This document shows, in pieces, positions 51,087 to 61,028 of a stretch of DNA of 64,000 nucleotides (its first letter is position 1; each line of letters starts with the position of its first letter). Below the pieces are notes generated by a model, which was not told the origin of the DNA, did no database searches, and saw only the letters and a list, made by a program, of their open reading frames with translations. Source of the stretch: a virus; IMG/VR virus record IMGVR_UViG_3300022223_000004, positions 1 through 64,000 of that record; one strand, 5' to 3'. The translations under genes were made by a program, and so were the position numbers.

Positions 51087-53681
51087 TTATTCAAAGTCAG
51101 TGGATGAAACCACCAGTAAAGTTTTTTGGTCTGCCCAATTATCCCCCACTTCAAACTCAGCGATCAGTGGCACATTAATAAAGTCAAGGTCAGGGAAAAC
51201 CATTATCTCTCCTATCAACAATACATCATCCTTATAGGTATCTGCATTTAAGTAAAAACCTATTTCATCATGGGTATTAAGTATTTGGGCAAAATCAGTT
51301 TCCGCATCAAGCCTATTCTGTGCATCAATGGTAATATCTGATGCCAACCCTTGGATACCAGTATTAATCACCTCATTATATTTGATAGGACCTTGACGGC
51401 GCCGACCTAATAATGATTCCACATATCCAAACTGGTGATAGTCCCTCAGTGTTTTATTTTGCCAATCTTTCAATCCTGGATGCTCTTCCCAAAACTCTCC
51501 TGCTAATTCAAAAGCCAGATCGGTTGTGCATTTCATATACCTTGCCAAAGAGGGAGGGGCTGCTCCATAAATTAACGGGAAAACCCATCCATTCTTTGCG
51601 GCATGTCTGGCTTGTTTTATTAAAAGTTTTTTATCCTCAATTTTGTATTCTTCATAGATTCTTTCCAGAAATCCTTTATCCTCTTCCATGAAACGATTTG
51701 CCCAGGTCTGGTGTACATCCATTCCCCCATTTAAAGACTCCACCAATTTTTCATCCCTAGATGCCATAGCCGCACAACGGAACTCAATAGCACCATAATC
51801 TCCTAAAACCATTTTCATCCCTTTCGGTGCCTTTATAACCTTCCTTATGTATTTATTTTTATGTTTAGGGTAGTTCTGGAGATTCGGATCGGAGCTACTT
51901 AGCCTCCCCGTAGTGGTAAATTTATCATTATAATTAGGATGAATTCTTCCATCGTCTGCGGTATAGGTATAAATAGCCTCTAGGTTGGTTCCTTTTCTGG
52001 AGTTTAATGACCTATACTCTATAATTAAATGAGGAGATTTATACTCATTTTCAGGGATGGATAGTAATGCCTTTTCATCCGTTGATTCCAACACCTCCTT
52101 CCTTTTCAAAACATCTCTAAAAAGGAAAGAAACATCTTGGGTGGATTCAGGATTAAAATCTGACTTCCCAGACATTCTTTTGAATTTTTTAAGCTCAGAG
52201 GTTTTGTCCAATTCTTTCTTGATTTCAGAGAGCCTCTTGGTAATCTTTTTATCCAATCTCTTGGTTTCTTTAAGATCAGGAACTAATCCTTTAATAGATA
52301 GGGAAGAAAGGGTACGACTAGTCCTTATATGATGTGGATAAACAAAGTCTAAAAGCCTCCTGTTTTCCTTTCTTAATAAAACCTTGCGCTGTTGTTCAAA
52401 TAGCAAATAGGTCATTTTGGCATCGGCTCCATTATATAACAGTACCTCTTCCAAATCCTCTCCAATCATATTTGTTTTATCTAAAGGGAAAAAGGATTTC
52501 ATTCTAATTCCAAAATACTGGAAAACTAAAGAGTCTAAATCCAATCCAGTTTTTCCTTTCTTCCTGGGACGCTGGTCTAGGCAATAGGCTTGGGACATGG
52601 TATCTTCCCATCGCACCTCATCTTGTCTCCTTTTTAGGTAGAGTGTGCCTATACCAAATACACTACCAGACCATTCCATTTCCATATTAGCATTATGGGC
52701 AATCTTATTTCCTGATTTAGACAAAAAGCTTTTAAACTTTTTCTTAACCTTCTCCCTTAGTTTAATTGGCCATCCTCTAGGGTGTAATAAAGGAAAAGAG
52801 TAAGTCTCCTCTCCATCAGATATGGAAGCTGTGAGTAGACAAGAATCAGAGAAGTAAGGGCGCAGTCGTTGAGTTTCATAATCAATTGCAAACTCCTCCT
52901 TTTCTGCAAATCTATCCAAAACCTTGCAGAATTTTTTATATCCTTTTTCTGAATAGTCAGACAAAACCTTAACGCCATCCAGCACCTGTTCCTTATCCTC
53001 AAAAAATGGAATAGGAATTTTTCTTTTGGACTCCCTTTTATGCTCCTTATGGATTTTTTTTAATTCTAATGTAAAAATATGCTCCTCAGGGGATTCTCTG
53101 TACCCTCCTCTTTTATCATGTATCCCAGAATCTACCAAAGAGTTTAACGAAGGTAAGCAATAATACCAGCAAGTATGCTTTCCAATCCTAATTGGAAATC
53201 TTTTGCCTCGCCAAATCATCAGATTGCTCTCACCAGAAAATCTTTTTAATGGAGTGCTACCCAACCCTATCACTGCCCAAGGCTTTCTTTTCTCTATGTC
53301 CTTTTCTATCCGAGAATGGCAACAATTTACCTCTACCTCAGTGGGGTCCCTGTCTGAGGGAGTAACACATTTTATTACATTGGAAAACCCTGCTGATCTT
53401 TTCATCTCCCTGGGCAAAGAATCGAACAGGTACTCCTGATCATCTAAACTCAGTGGATGTCCATTCATATCGGCGGAGATGGAAGGTGCTGGTCCTACAA
53501 AATAGAAAATAGGGTGTTTAGCACCTGCATCCTCCATTTTGGGATTTTCCATTTTTTTATTCCTGTCTAAGGGACAGGCTTTACACCCATACCCCCAAAG
53601 GTCCTCTAAAGGGATTTTTCTTAAATCCCTAACAGAGGCTTTTTTGGAAGCAATGGAATCCTGCTTAAAGAAAAAAGACAT
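51087..53681 (-). CDS. Family A DNA polymerase with N-terminal UDG-like domain
   Basis: The 864-residue protein has three parts. Residues about 20-200 resemble family 4 uracil-DNA glycosylases: Cys33-x2-Cys36 (CKACPLD), IFYFVGPAPS, NVIKCVTPSDRD (Cys105) and WAVIGLGSTPLKRF, fit for a 4Fe-4S cluster. Residues 260-460 are a 3'-5' exonuclease (AIDYETQ, Asp267/Glu269). The polymerase has motif A GDYGAIEFR (Asp628), motif B RHAAKNGWVFPLIYG (Arg692, Lys696) and motif C HDE at 804-806. It is the replicative enzyme. Start overlaps the clamp stop. Confidence 0.9.
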   Translation of the reverse strand: MSFFFKQDSIASKKASVRDLRKIPLEDLWGYGCKACPLDRNKKMENPKMEDAGAKHPIFYFVGPAPSISADMNGHPLSLDDQEYLFDSLPREMKRSAGFSNVIKCVTPSDRDPTEVEVNCCHSRIEKDIEKRKPWAVIGLGSTPLKRFSGESNLMIWRGKRFPIRIGKHTCWYYCLPSLNSLVDSGIHDKRGGYRESPEEHIFTLELKKIHKEHKRESKRKIPIPFFEDKEQVLDGVKVLSDYSEKGYKKFCKVLDRFAEKEEFAIDYETQRLRPYFSDSCLLTASISDGEETYSFPLLHPRGWPIKLREKVKKKFKSFLSKSGNKIAHNANMEMEWSGSVFGIGTLYLKRRQDEVRWEDTMSQAYCLDQRPRKKGKTGLDLDSLVFQYFGIRMKSFFPLDKTNMIGEDLEEVLLYNGADAKMTYLLFEQQRKVLLRKENRRLLDFVYPHHIRTSRTLSSLSIKGLVPDLKETKRLDKKITKRLSEIKKELDKTSELKKFKRMSGKSDFNPESTQDVSFLFRDVLKRKEVLESTDEKALLSIPENEYKSPHLIIEYRSLNSRKGTNLEAIYTYTADDGRIHPNYNDKFTTTGRLSSSDPNLQNYPKHKNKYIRKVIKAPKGMKMVLGDYGAIEFRCAAMASRDEKLVESLNGGMDVHQTWANRFMEEDKGFLERIYEEYKIEDKKLLIKQARHAAKNGWVFPLIYGAAPPSLARYMKCTTDLAFELAGEFWEEHPGLKDWQNKTLRDYHQFGYVESLLGRRRQGPIKYNEVINTGIQGLASDITIDAQNRLDAETDFAQILNTHDEIGFYLNADTYKDDVLLIGEIMVFPDLDFINVPLIAEFEVGDNWADQKTLLVVSSTDFE

Positions 53682-54832
53682 TATTTTGAATCCTTATTTT
53701 CTGGGAACACCACCTCTCGGGTAGCCAATAGGTGCAAATGATTTGCATCCGACTTAAACAAAAGGGCCTTTGGAGATATATCCCAAAAAGTATTATTTTT
53801 GAAAGCCCTTAAAGCCAATGAAGGAGTTACCATGAATTCAGTGGTTTTCATGGAAAGCTCCTCTTTCAGTATTATTTTTTCCCTTATCTCGCCTGCAACG
53901 GAAGAGGAACGAAGTTTTAATACCTTGCCTTGCAGGGAAAAGATAACTCCAGGTCCTATAGCTGTTTCATTTTTAAGGATAATGGAAGCCCTTTCCAAAG
54001 CCTTCACTATGATAGGAGAGACTGGAGTTTGAACCGCACTCCCTTTCCCTAAATTATGTTTTATCACATCCTCATAGGGCACTTCCTTCTCCACAAAAAC
54101 AGTTTTGGATGCCATCAAGAAATCCTCTTTGGGAAAGGGTATTTTTGGAGAAATCACCCCCGCATAGTCACCATTCTTGGACAAAACCAGTTTCCCTTTT
54201 TCAAGATCCTTTTTCATTGAAAGGATTTGAAAACAGAATTTTTTTGAAAGAGTGAAGGAGTGTCTCTTTGCTTTTTTAAACACCTTGTCAGGAGCTTTGA
54301 AATGGTATTTGGAAATGGATACATTATCTGTGGAATACATAGTGTATTTTCCTTCCTTCTCCCTAATAAATGTTATCCCTGTGGTGCCTTGTGAAAGGTT
54401 TTGAGGAGTTCCATCATTGATGGAGACTAAACATTTCTCCAAACCCTTGAAAAAAGATCCAGTCAGAGAAAAGGATAGGGTCCTTTTATCTGGAGGGAAA
54501 GAATCTGATTCTAATATAAATTTTGATTTAGGAAGTAAACCTGTTTTAAATTGACTCCTTCCAGCTTTGATTTGGAAAATATCTGAATCTCCTGAAATCT
54601 CTACCTCCTTTACCGAGAGGGAATTTACTATCTTGTATAGGGAATCCCCCTCCACTCCTCCCTCTATCCCAGTTTTAAAAGGATACTGGATTACCATAAC
54701 CCCATCATAGGCATATACCCTATTTTTGTTAAAGCAATAACAGACAGTGGTTTCTATAAAATTGTCCGTAGCAAGGGCAGGTTTTAAAGCCTGTAATACC
54801 CTTTTAAATTCATCCTTTTTAATTTTACTCAT
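53681..54832 (-). CDS. Sliding clamp (DnaN-like)
   Basis: The 383-residue product has the repeated-domain layout of a beta clamp: LQALKPALATDNFIETTVCY at the start, NRVYAYDGVMVIQYPF, then two further domains with KGLEKCLVSIND and SLALRAFKNNTFW. It encircles DNA and tethers the polymerase encoded next. ATG overlaps the previous stop (TAATG). Confidence 0.8.
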   Translation of the reverse strand: MSKIKKDEFKRVLQALKPALATDNFIETTVCYCFNKNRVYAYDGVMVIQYPFKTGIEGGVEGDSLYKIVNSLSVKEVEISGDSDIFQIKAGRSQFKTGLLPKSKFILESDSFPPDKRTLSFSLTGSFFKGLEKCLVSINDGTPQNLSQGTTGITFIREKEGKYTMYSTDNVSISKYHFKAPDKVFKKAKRHSFTLSKKFCFQILSMKKDLEKGKLVLSKNGDYAGVISPKIPFPKEDFLMASKTVFVEKEVPYEDVIKHNLGKGSAVQTPVSPIIVKALERASIILKNETAIGPGVIFSLQGKVLKLRSSSVAGEIREKIILKEELSMKTTEFMVTPSLALRAFKNNTFWDISPKALLFKSDANHLHLLATREVVFPENKDSK

Positions 54833-56076
54833 TAGTGCGTGCTCCCAGTTTTAAAATTATTAATAATATTACCTAAACTATCCATACTGTCTTTTTCCTT
54901 TTTCCACACCCAAATTGGTTCCACAAAAATATGTTTTTGTCCTGACTCATTCCTTTTATCTATACTGGTACTGGGTCTCGCAGAGAGGCGCAGTCCCAAA
55001 CAACCCAAATAATGTGCATCTTTAAAAGTGGATATCCAATCATTCATTGGATCACAAATATCTGAGGACTTATAAGAAACTCCCAAATCGGCAATATTCA
55101 ATGCCATTATTCCACCTGGCTTTAATGAATACCATATCCTCTCTACGGTCTCAAACAGATAGTCATTAAGCCACGTTTCTACTTTTCCATAACGGACCCA
55201 AGACTGTCCCTTATCCTTTTTGCTTCCATACCTTTCAGTTTCAAAATAAGGGGGAGAGGTAAAAGAAAAATCGAAAAACTCCTTGGGATAAGATCCATCC
55301 TCTGAAGGGGACAAATTAAAGGCAAACTCTCTTCCCTCCCCATATAAAGAGATTTGTTTTTTATACCCTTCATGTAATCGGAAATTAGGATCAAACCCCA
55401 TGTACCTCTCCCCTTTTTCAGAAAAACAAAAGCCCGCCAATCTATCTCCCCACCCCATAGAGGTATCCAATACTTTCTTGGCTCCAAACAAATCATAAAT
55501 AGTCTTTGCCGTGACTGGTCTAAATTGGGAAGCCACATACTGCCTCAAAGCCAAACAATTATGGAGAGAGGTACTGTCTACCTTATCTAATTTCATAGAC
55601 CATAAAGCATTTAAACAGTACGCCAGTTTCTCCTTATCGTTCCATGCATCATAAGGAGATACAAATTTAAAAGTACCACATTTCATTCTATTGTCCCTGT
55701 GGTAGTAGTCAGACACTAAATTTGCTTTGGAGTTTGACTCTAGGTAATAATTGGAAAGTCCATACCTGTACTTTTTCCTTAAAAATATCCTGTCTGGAGC
55801 CTCCTTAACCAAACTCCTAGTATCTAAGGTCTTTATATAGGAAATGGCTCTATGCAAGTTCCTGGAATGGTCTCCTTTATCTGAGGAAGGCACTGGCAAT
55901 TTATGCCTATTCACAACATCCACTATTGCCCTTTTAATTTCTTCCTTGGAAAAGCTTTGATTAATTTTACTCCAATGGTCCTTATCAATATGCAGAAACT
56001 TAGGAGAGGAAACTATGAATTCATCCAAAAACAATTTTTTATTTTTGATGAAGTTGGTTTGTATTAAAAGAGACAT
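54832..56076 (-). CDS. Orphan DNA methyltransferase (SPPY type)
   Basis: The 414-residue protein has motif I VLDTSMGWGDRLAGF near 198 and motif IV FTSPPYFETERYG near 270, typical of N4-cytosine/N6-adenine methyltransferases. The N-terminal 190 residues include DHSRNLHRAISYIKTL and may bind the target. No restriction enzyme gene is near, so it likely protects phage DNA or marks it. It is embedded between primase and clamp genes. Confidence 0.85.
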   Translation of the reverse strand: MSLLIQTNFIKNKKLFLDEFIVSSPKFLHIDKDHWSKINQSFSKEEIKRAIVDVVNRHKLPVPSSDKGDHSRNLHRAISYIKTLDTRSLVKEAPDRIFLRKKYRYGLSNYYLESNSKANLVSDYYHRDNRMKCGTFKFVSPYDAWNDKEKLAYCLNALWSMKLDKVDSTSLHNCLALRQYVASQFRPVTAKTIYDLFGAKKVLDTSMGWGDRLAGFCFSEKGERYMGFDPNFRLHEGYKKQISLYGEGREFAFNLSPSEDGSYPKEFFDFSFTSPPYFETERYGSKKDKGQSWVRYGKVETWLNDYLFETVERIWYSLKPGGIMALNIADLGVSYKSSDICDPMNDWISTFKDAHYLGCLGLRLSARPSTSIDKRNESGQKHIFVEPIWVWKKEKDSMDSLGNIINNFKTGSTH

Positions 56077-57053
56077 TCTATTAAATTCCTTATCTGTTTT
56101 GGATTCAAATCCCCAGGGTCCTTCACCCCTTTAGGTAGGGTACCTATACTTATATCTTTATGGAAAGGAAATAATTCCTGATAAATATCATCGCCTTTCT
56201 CCTCCATTCCTTTATCTAAAATAATCACCACCTTCTCAAAAAGTGGGAGCAATTCAGATAAGATATTCCTTTGTTTCTTTTCCATATTCATGTTAAAAAG
56301 TGCAACGGCCCTGGCTCCTAAATCTTTCCCATACCAATCAAGTTTTAATGCATCAAAAGGACCCTCAACTAAGAATAAAACTTTTCCTCCAGAGCATGCC
56401 AAATCAAAATTGTATACGGTCTCTTTTACAGATATGGAAGACTTTCCTTTCTCTAGGGATAGATACCTCAAGTCTGAATTGGTTATGCTCCTGGCAGTGT
56501 ATGTCACTATACAGTTTTTATACCTAACAGGCATGATTATTCTATTCCTGAAATCCTCCTTAACCGTATAATAGAATCCATAATACTTAGCCAACTGAAT
56601 TGGGTTCTTAAAACCCCTTTCATATTGGAGGTAGTGTAGATGATGGGTACAGGCTATATCCTTTTTCATTAACCTGAAATGCGGCGGAAGTAATATCGCC
56701 CTTGCGGACATGGGCTTCACTCTTTTTTTCTCCATTGATAGTTCCTCTATTATTGCTTCCAGAGAGTCCTCATCATGGACGTATGCCTTTTTTTCCTCTC
56801 CAAGTAGACTGACTGCCTGTCTATGTGAGATACCTAAAAGTTTTTGAAAAAGGAAAACTAAACTTTTGCCCCTATGCTTACTTGATCTCCAACAGCCCCA
56901 CACTCCAGAAGATAATTTAATTCCTAAATGCTCAGACTTATCCGAAGGTCCACAAAAAGGACATTTAATATTGACGTTCCCCTTTGCGACATTGGGTCCA
57001 GATGCCACATATTTGATTCCATGTTCCTCTAATAGTGAAATTATATCTACCAT
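56064..57053 (-). CDS. DnaG-like primase
   Basis: The 329-residue product has an N-terminal zinc site (Cys31, Cys34, Cys54 and His60: CPFCGPSDKSEH, VWGCWRSSKHRGKS) and a TOPRIM domain with LFLVEGPFDALKLD near 230-243 and VVIILDKGMEEKGDD near 272. It makes RNA primers and works with the helicase two genes upstream. The first codons overlap the SNF2-like stop. Confidence 0.88.
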   Translation of the reverse strand: MVDIISLLEEHGIKYVASGPNVAKGNVNIKCPFCGPSDKSEHLGIKLSSGVWGCWRSSKHRGKSLVFLFQKLLGISHRQAVSLLGEEKKAYVHDEDSLEAIIEELSMEKKRVKPMSARAILLPPHFRLMKKDIACTHHLHYLQYERGFKNPIQLAKYYGFYYTVKEDFRNRIIMPVRYKNCIVTYTARSITNSDLRYLSLEKGKSSISVKETVYNFDLACSGGKVLFLVEGPFDALKLDWYGKDLGARAVALFNMNMEKKQRNILSELLPLFEKVVIILDKGMEEKGDDIYQELFPFHKDISIGTLPKGVKDPGDLNPKQIRNLIECLF

Positions 57054-58618
57054 AGGAAATCTTCCTGAGACATCCGCCCCTCAATTAAGCATTTGAATAA
57101 ATCCTCACCCTCTGCAATAGATGCCAGAATTTTGGACTCAATAGAAATTGGATGATTTACCGCAAGGTCATAAATGAATGTCTTCCTTTTTTGGTTGGTT
57201 CTATGAATCCTTTTAATGCATTGCTTCCTTTCAAGGGGTGATACAGGACTTTCATAAAAAGTACAATAATTCCCTACTTGGAAATTCCCTCCTTTAGAGG
57301 CACTCTTCCAATTGGCCACTAATATCCTTTTCTCTGGATTATTTTTCCATTCTTTAATATTCTTGACGTTCCCCCCTTTCTTATTCCCTCCCCTTACCAC
57401 TGAATAGGGTACTTTATTTTCCAAAAGGTTTTTCTCTATCAAATCACCACTAGGATTAAACTCATAAAAAACTATCATCTTCCTTTCTTCTGGCATTGCC
57501 AATATCAATTCCTGTAATGCGAGAATCTTTGGATTCTCCTTAAAGAAAATGTATTCCTTTTTATGGCTATCCACTATTAAGAACCCAGAGGATACTTGCC
57601 TCAATTTGTTAAATCTATTTTCCACTGCCTTCTTTTTCTTATCTTTCTTTCCTAAATAGGACATCCCCTCCAATGCCTTTTCATAGTATTCCCTATTCAC
57701 TTCAGGCAAAGTATAGCGAATTACCTGCATTTTCTTTTCAGGAAGATCGGAGCACTCCCTATCCTCATACCTAAGGGATTTATTCTGTATCCTTTTATGC
57801 AATAAATTTTTACGCCGTTTTCTTATCTCCCATTTCCTATACCCGGAAGGAGTTATAGTCTCTTTAAAAAATGCCTTTCTTAGTACCCCCATTGTGGGTC
57901 CCAGAGTCTCTCCTCTGTCTATTAAATAAAACTGGGCCCATAAATCTGCGGGGTCTCTTCCAAAAGGTGTTCCAGTCAATAGATAGGCATACTTAAAATA
58001 TGCCATTGCCTTATTCAGCATTTTAAAGGTAAGGGATTCTGGATTTTTTGTTTCATGGCATTCATCCAAGATGATCGCATCAAAATGGGACAAAACCTCT
58101 TCCATTTTCTTTTTATCAATGGTAAAAGTATTCTTATTCTTTTTAGGATTAAATTTTAAGGTGCACACCAAATGCATAAGACCTATGTAAGTCAAAAGGA
58201 AAAATTGAGCCTCCTCTGCCAATAGTTGTTTCCTCTCTTGGGTTGTTCCATACAATGGACAAGGAACCAGAGAAGAATGGATACCGATTTCTTCCTCCCA
58301 GCCCTCCACATTCACATCCGTAGGAACCAGAATCAGAGCCTTTTTAACTTGTTTTCTATTATACCTGTACCCTAGGATATCCAATGCTACCTTTGTTTTC
58401 CCTAATCCCATATCCAAGAAAAACAAAAAAGAAGGGAGACAGGCCCCTATGTAAAAACATGCCAATTGGTGTAAAAAAGGCTTAGTTTTTGAAATGTATT
58501 CTCCCTTCAGGGCCTTTATGTTTCCTGTTAATTCTTTTCTAGATACCTTTTTAATGAAGGAGTAGTCTTCCAATTCCTCAGACAAGAAAGCCTGTATGGC
58601 CTTTTTTGAAATAATCAT
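57047..58618 (-). CDS. SNF2/DEAD-like helicase
   Basis: The 523-residue protein has the two-lobe superfamily 2 layout: DMGLGKTKVALDIL (Walker A), ILVPTDVNVEGW (Ia), IILDECHETKN (motif II), YLLTGTPFGRDP (III), FNPSGDL, ILVANWKSASKGGNFQ (V) and CIKRIHRTNQKR (VI with the Arg finger). Such helicases remodel DNA-protein complexes or branched DNA in phage replication. GGAGAGAGGACTGAT precedes ATG. Confidence 0.88.
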   Translation of the reverse strand: MIISKKAIQAFLSEELEDYSFIKKVSRKELTGNIKALKGEYISKTKPFLHQLACFYIGACLPSFLFFLDMGLGKTKVALDILGYRYNRKQVKKALILVPTDVNVEGWEEEIGIHSSLVPCPLYGTTQERKQLLAEEAQFFLLTYIGLMHLVCTLKFNPKKNKNTFTIDKKKMEEVLSHFDAIILDECHETKNPESLTFKMLNKAMAYFKYAYLLTGTPFGRDPADLWAQFYLIDRGETLGPTMGVLRKAFFKETITPSGYRKWEIRKRRKNLLHKRIQNKSLRYEDRECSDLPEKKMQVIRYTLPEVNREYYEKALEGMSYLGKKDKKKKAVENRFNKLRQVSSGFLIVDSHKKEYIFFKENPKILALQELILAMPEERKMIVFYEFNPSGDLIEKNLLENKVPYSVVRGGNKKGGNVKNIKEWKNNPEKRILVANWKSASKGGNFQVGNYCTFYESPVSPLERKQCIKRIHRTNQKRKTFIYDLAVNHPISIESKILASIAEGEDLFKCLIEGRMSQEDFLW

Positions 58619-58619
58619 A

Positions 58620-60044
58620 TCAGTCCTCTCTCCTAAGGGAAGGTCTTTTTTCTATTTCTTTCCAATACTCCTCTCCGTCGGCTCCAGTTATGTGGACACT
58701 GTCTGAAATAAATTGTCCAAAAGGAATCCCCTGTGTAGTCAAAACAGTGCCAGAGTCCTCCTCATCCCTGTTTTTAGCAACAAAGAGTCTACACAATCCT
58801 AAACTCCTCTCCAAAGGAGTCTGACAGATGGAAACTACCATATCCGAAGTTGCCGCCTTAGAGTAGTCCTCTGCCATGTGTTTCATGGTCACCCATTTAC
58901 TCTCTGAGGATTCTCTATTACTTTGGGAAGCGGTAACCCCTGCCAAATTCCTTTCTATCATCAAACCCCTTAAATTTCTAAAAACCTGTCCGGTCTCCAC
59001 CCTGATATTTTTATAATCCAAATGCATTAAATCCGCATAGTCCACAATCAAAACGTCTGGAATGAATTTATATTCCCTTTCTATATTATCCAAATATGTT
59101 TCCAATTGTTTAATAGTCAAAGACCCAGTTGGGAATTGTTTAACCAAAAGTCTGTACCTGTTTAGCACAGAAGGCATCCTCCCCTGAATGAATGATGCCA
59201 ATCCCTTATTCCTGAAAGTAGGTCGGGTAATTTTTGTAAATTCTATTCCATCAAAATTATTTGATTTATTTCTTTTTAAAATAGCAACTTTATTCCTTGC
59301 CTTTCTCCTTGAGATAGAAAATAGGGATTGGTAGTACCTAGTCATTATTTTTTCTTCTGACATTTCCAAAGAGATATGCAATACATTCTTCCTACGGAGT
59401 AGGCATTGCTTTCCTATATGAACCATAAACCACGTCTTTCCCCTAGAAGGAGGGGCCAAGATGGTTATAATCTCTTTAGGAGCAGGACCCAAACTGATCG
59501 AATCAAAGTAAGGGATTCCCATAGGGATAAAAGGCGATGATGTCCTTAAATGGTTAAGGACTTTAGAAGGACTCTCACTCAAAAACATTCCATGATCAAA
59601 GGAATGCAATTTCCCTGATTTAGTGGCAGACAGGATAATAGACTCTGCCTCCTCTACGTTCCCATCTTTTAAAAATTTTGCGGCTTCGGCGATCCCTTTA
59701 GTCAACCTCCTTTCTTTAAGAAAAACCGAAAGGGAGGAAAGAATGTATTCCTTATTAATGGAATCTTTTGTACTATATAGATTTTTAAAAACCTGCCTAT
59801 ACATTGAAGCTTGCCTTTGATCGGATCCATTTAGCACCTCCTCAAAAACGTCTGGAAGGTGCTCCCCTATTGGGGTATTAAATGTCTCAAAAAAATCTGC
59901 GGCCTCAAAAGCGATCTCCCTGAAAATGGATGAAGAATACATTCCTACCTCAACCGTGTTCTTAATAATGCTGGCTGAAGATGGATCAAAACAAAGCAAA
60001 GTCAAAAGGTTTTCTTGTAATACACCAGAAAAATTATTTTCCAT
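58620..60044 (-). CDS. DnaB-like replicative helicase
   Basis: The 474-residue protein has an N-terminal helical domain and a RecA-fold domain from about 165: Walker A APPSRGKT, DVLHISLEMSEEKI-type motif (VLHISLEMSEEKIMTRYYQ), Walker B DVLIVDYADLMHL and ASQSNRESS-type motif (TASQSNR). This is the DnaB/gp41 pattern. It unwinds DNA ahead of the polymerase. AGGGGAAATA precedes ATG. Confidence 0.9.
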   Translation of the reverse strand: MENNFSGVLQENLLTLLCFDPSSASIIKNTVEVGMYSSSIFREIAFEAADFFETFNTPIGEHLPDVFEEVLNGSDQRQASMYRQVFKNLYSTKDSINKEYILSSLSVFLKERRLTKGIAEAAKFLKDGNVEEAESIILSATKSGKLHSFDHGMFLSESPSKVLNHLRTSSPFIPMGIPYFDSISLGPAPKEIITILAPPSRGKTWFMVHIGKQCLLRRKNVLHISLEMSEEKIMTRYYQSLFSISRRKARNKVAILKRNKSNNFDGIEFTKITRPTFRNKGLASFIQGRMPSVLNRYRLLVKQFPTGSLTIKQLETYLDNIEREYKFIPDVLIVDYADLMHLDYKNIRVETGQVFRNLRGLMIERNLAGVTASQSNRESSESKWVTMKHMAEDYSKAATSDMVVSICQTPLERSLGLCRLFVAKNRDEEDSGTVLTTQGIPFGQFISDSVHITGADGEEYWKEIEKRPSLRRED

Positions 60045-60063
60045 TATTTCCCCTACTACTCAA

Positions 60064-60915
60064 CTACAACTGGTCATTTGCATCCCTAAAAAAGGAAGAA
60101 AAGGATATTCCATATTTGGAGAGGTACCGAATTAACTCTTTTTCAGAAGGCTTATCTCCTCCCTTTTCTTCTAGGAAGACCTCACTCCATTCCCTTAGTT
60201 TATAATAAGGAAGGCGAGTCAACCTTCTGTTTAATAATATCAAATTTTTATTGTTAATTAATAATTCTTTTTTCTTTTCCCTGAATTCAGGCTCTTTTAT
60301 TATCCTTAAAGCTGTTTTAATTCCTATCCCTTTAATGCCTGGCAATCCATTATGTCCACCGGTCATGGAAGTAACTTCATTCCACGAATGGGGGGTGATA
60401 CCGAATTCCTCAAAAAAATCCTTGGCGGTGTAAAAACCTTTTTTAGTCCCCTTATATAAGGAAAATTTTAAGTGTATAAATAATTGATAGAGGTCAGAGT
60501 CATTGGACATTGCCACCACCTCTCCATAATCATGGCTTAAATGGGTATAGATGGCTATTAAATCATCTGCTTCCAATCCCTCCCTAACAGCATAGCAGGC
60601 ACCAGACATCCTCAAATAATCCATACAAATCTTTTTTGATCTATTTATATGGTCTATGACCTCTGCCTCTTCCTCAGTGAGTTGGCTTTGTTCTTTGTGG
60701 TGTTTATAGTCTCCGCAGTCAGCATACCTATGGTACGGAGGAGAATCTAAGCAATAGACCACTTTGTCTGGACGGATTTCTTTTATTCCAGTGGCAGTTT
60801 GCATTATTATTCCAAATAATGCTCCAGTAGGTTTGCCTTTATAGGACAAATCAGAATAAGCATGAAGGCTTTTATGGAATAAACTACTAAAATCAATCAA
60901 TAATAATTTTTTCAT
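60064..60915 (-). CDS. 5'-3' flap exonuclease (FEN/T5 D15-like)
   Basis: The 283-residue product has the FEN pattern: LLLIDFSSLFHKSL with the first metal Asp, YCLDSPPYHRY, EGLEADDLIAIY, AMSNDSDLYQLF and MTGGHNGLPGIKGIGIKTA (helix-hairpin-helix). It removes RNA primers and flaps. Start chosen at ATG 60915 after AAGGGAAAAGA; the upstream part of the frame runs through the terminator. It is the first gene after the strong terminator. Confidence 0.88.
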   Translation of the reverse strand: MKKLLLIDFSSLFHKSLHAYSDLSYKGKPTGALFGIIMQTATGIKEIRPDKVVYCLDSPPYHRYADCGDYKHHKEQSQLTEEEAEVIDHINRSKKICMDYLRMSGACYAVREGLEADDLIAIYTHLSHDYGEVVAMSNDSDLYQLFIHLKFSLYKGTKKGFYTAKDFFEEFGITPHSWNEVTSMTGGHNGLPGIKGIGIKTALRIIKEPEFREKKKELLINNKNLILLNRRLTRLPYYKLREWSEVFLEEKGGDKPSEKELIRYLSKYGISFSSFFRDANDQL

Positions 60916-60931
60916 TCTTTTCCCTTGATAC

Positions 60932-60970
60932 AAAAAAAATCCCAGTAGGTAGGAAAACCTACCCACTGGG
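60932..60970 (-). terminator. Strong Rho-independent terminator
   Basis: On the minus strand a 13-bp stem (60970-60958/60953-60941, one mismatch) with a TTTT loop is followed by ATTTTTTTT. It lies between the KOW-repeat gene and the flap nuclease gene. No promoter is visible after it, so the replication operon may need antitermination or read-through. Confidence 0.85.
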
Positions 60971-61028
60971 GGTGCTTCGGCATACCGCAAACAGGAGAGA
61001 AATAGGTATGCCAGAAGTCTATAGGGCC

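Noticed and set aside
52331-52345. TGTGGATAA, a DnaA-box match
   Set aside because: Single copy inside the polymerase gene, far from the iterons; probably chance.
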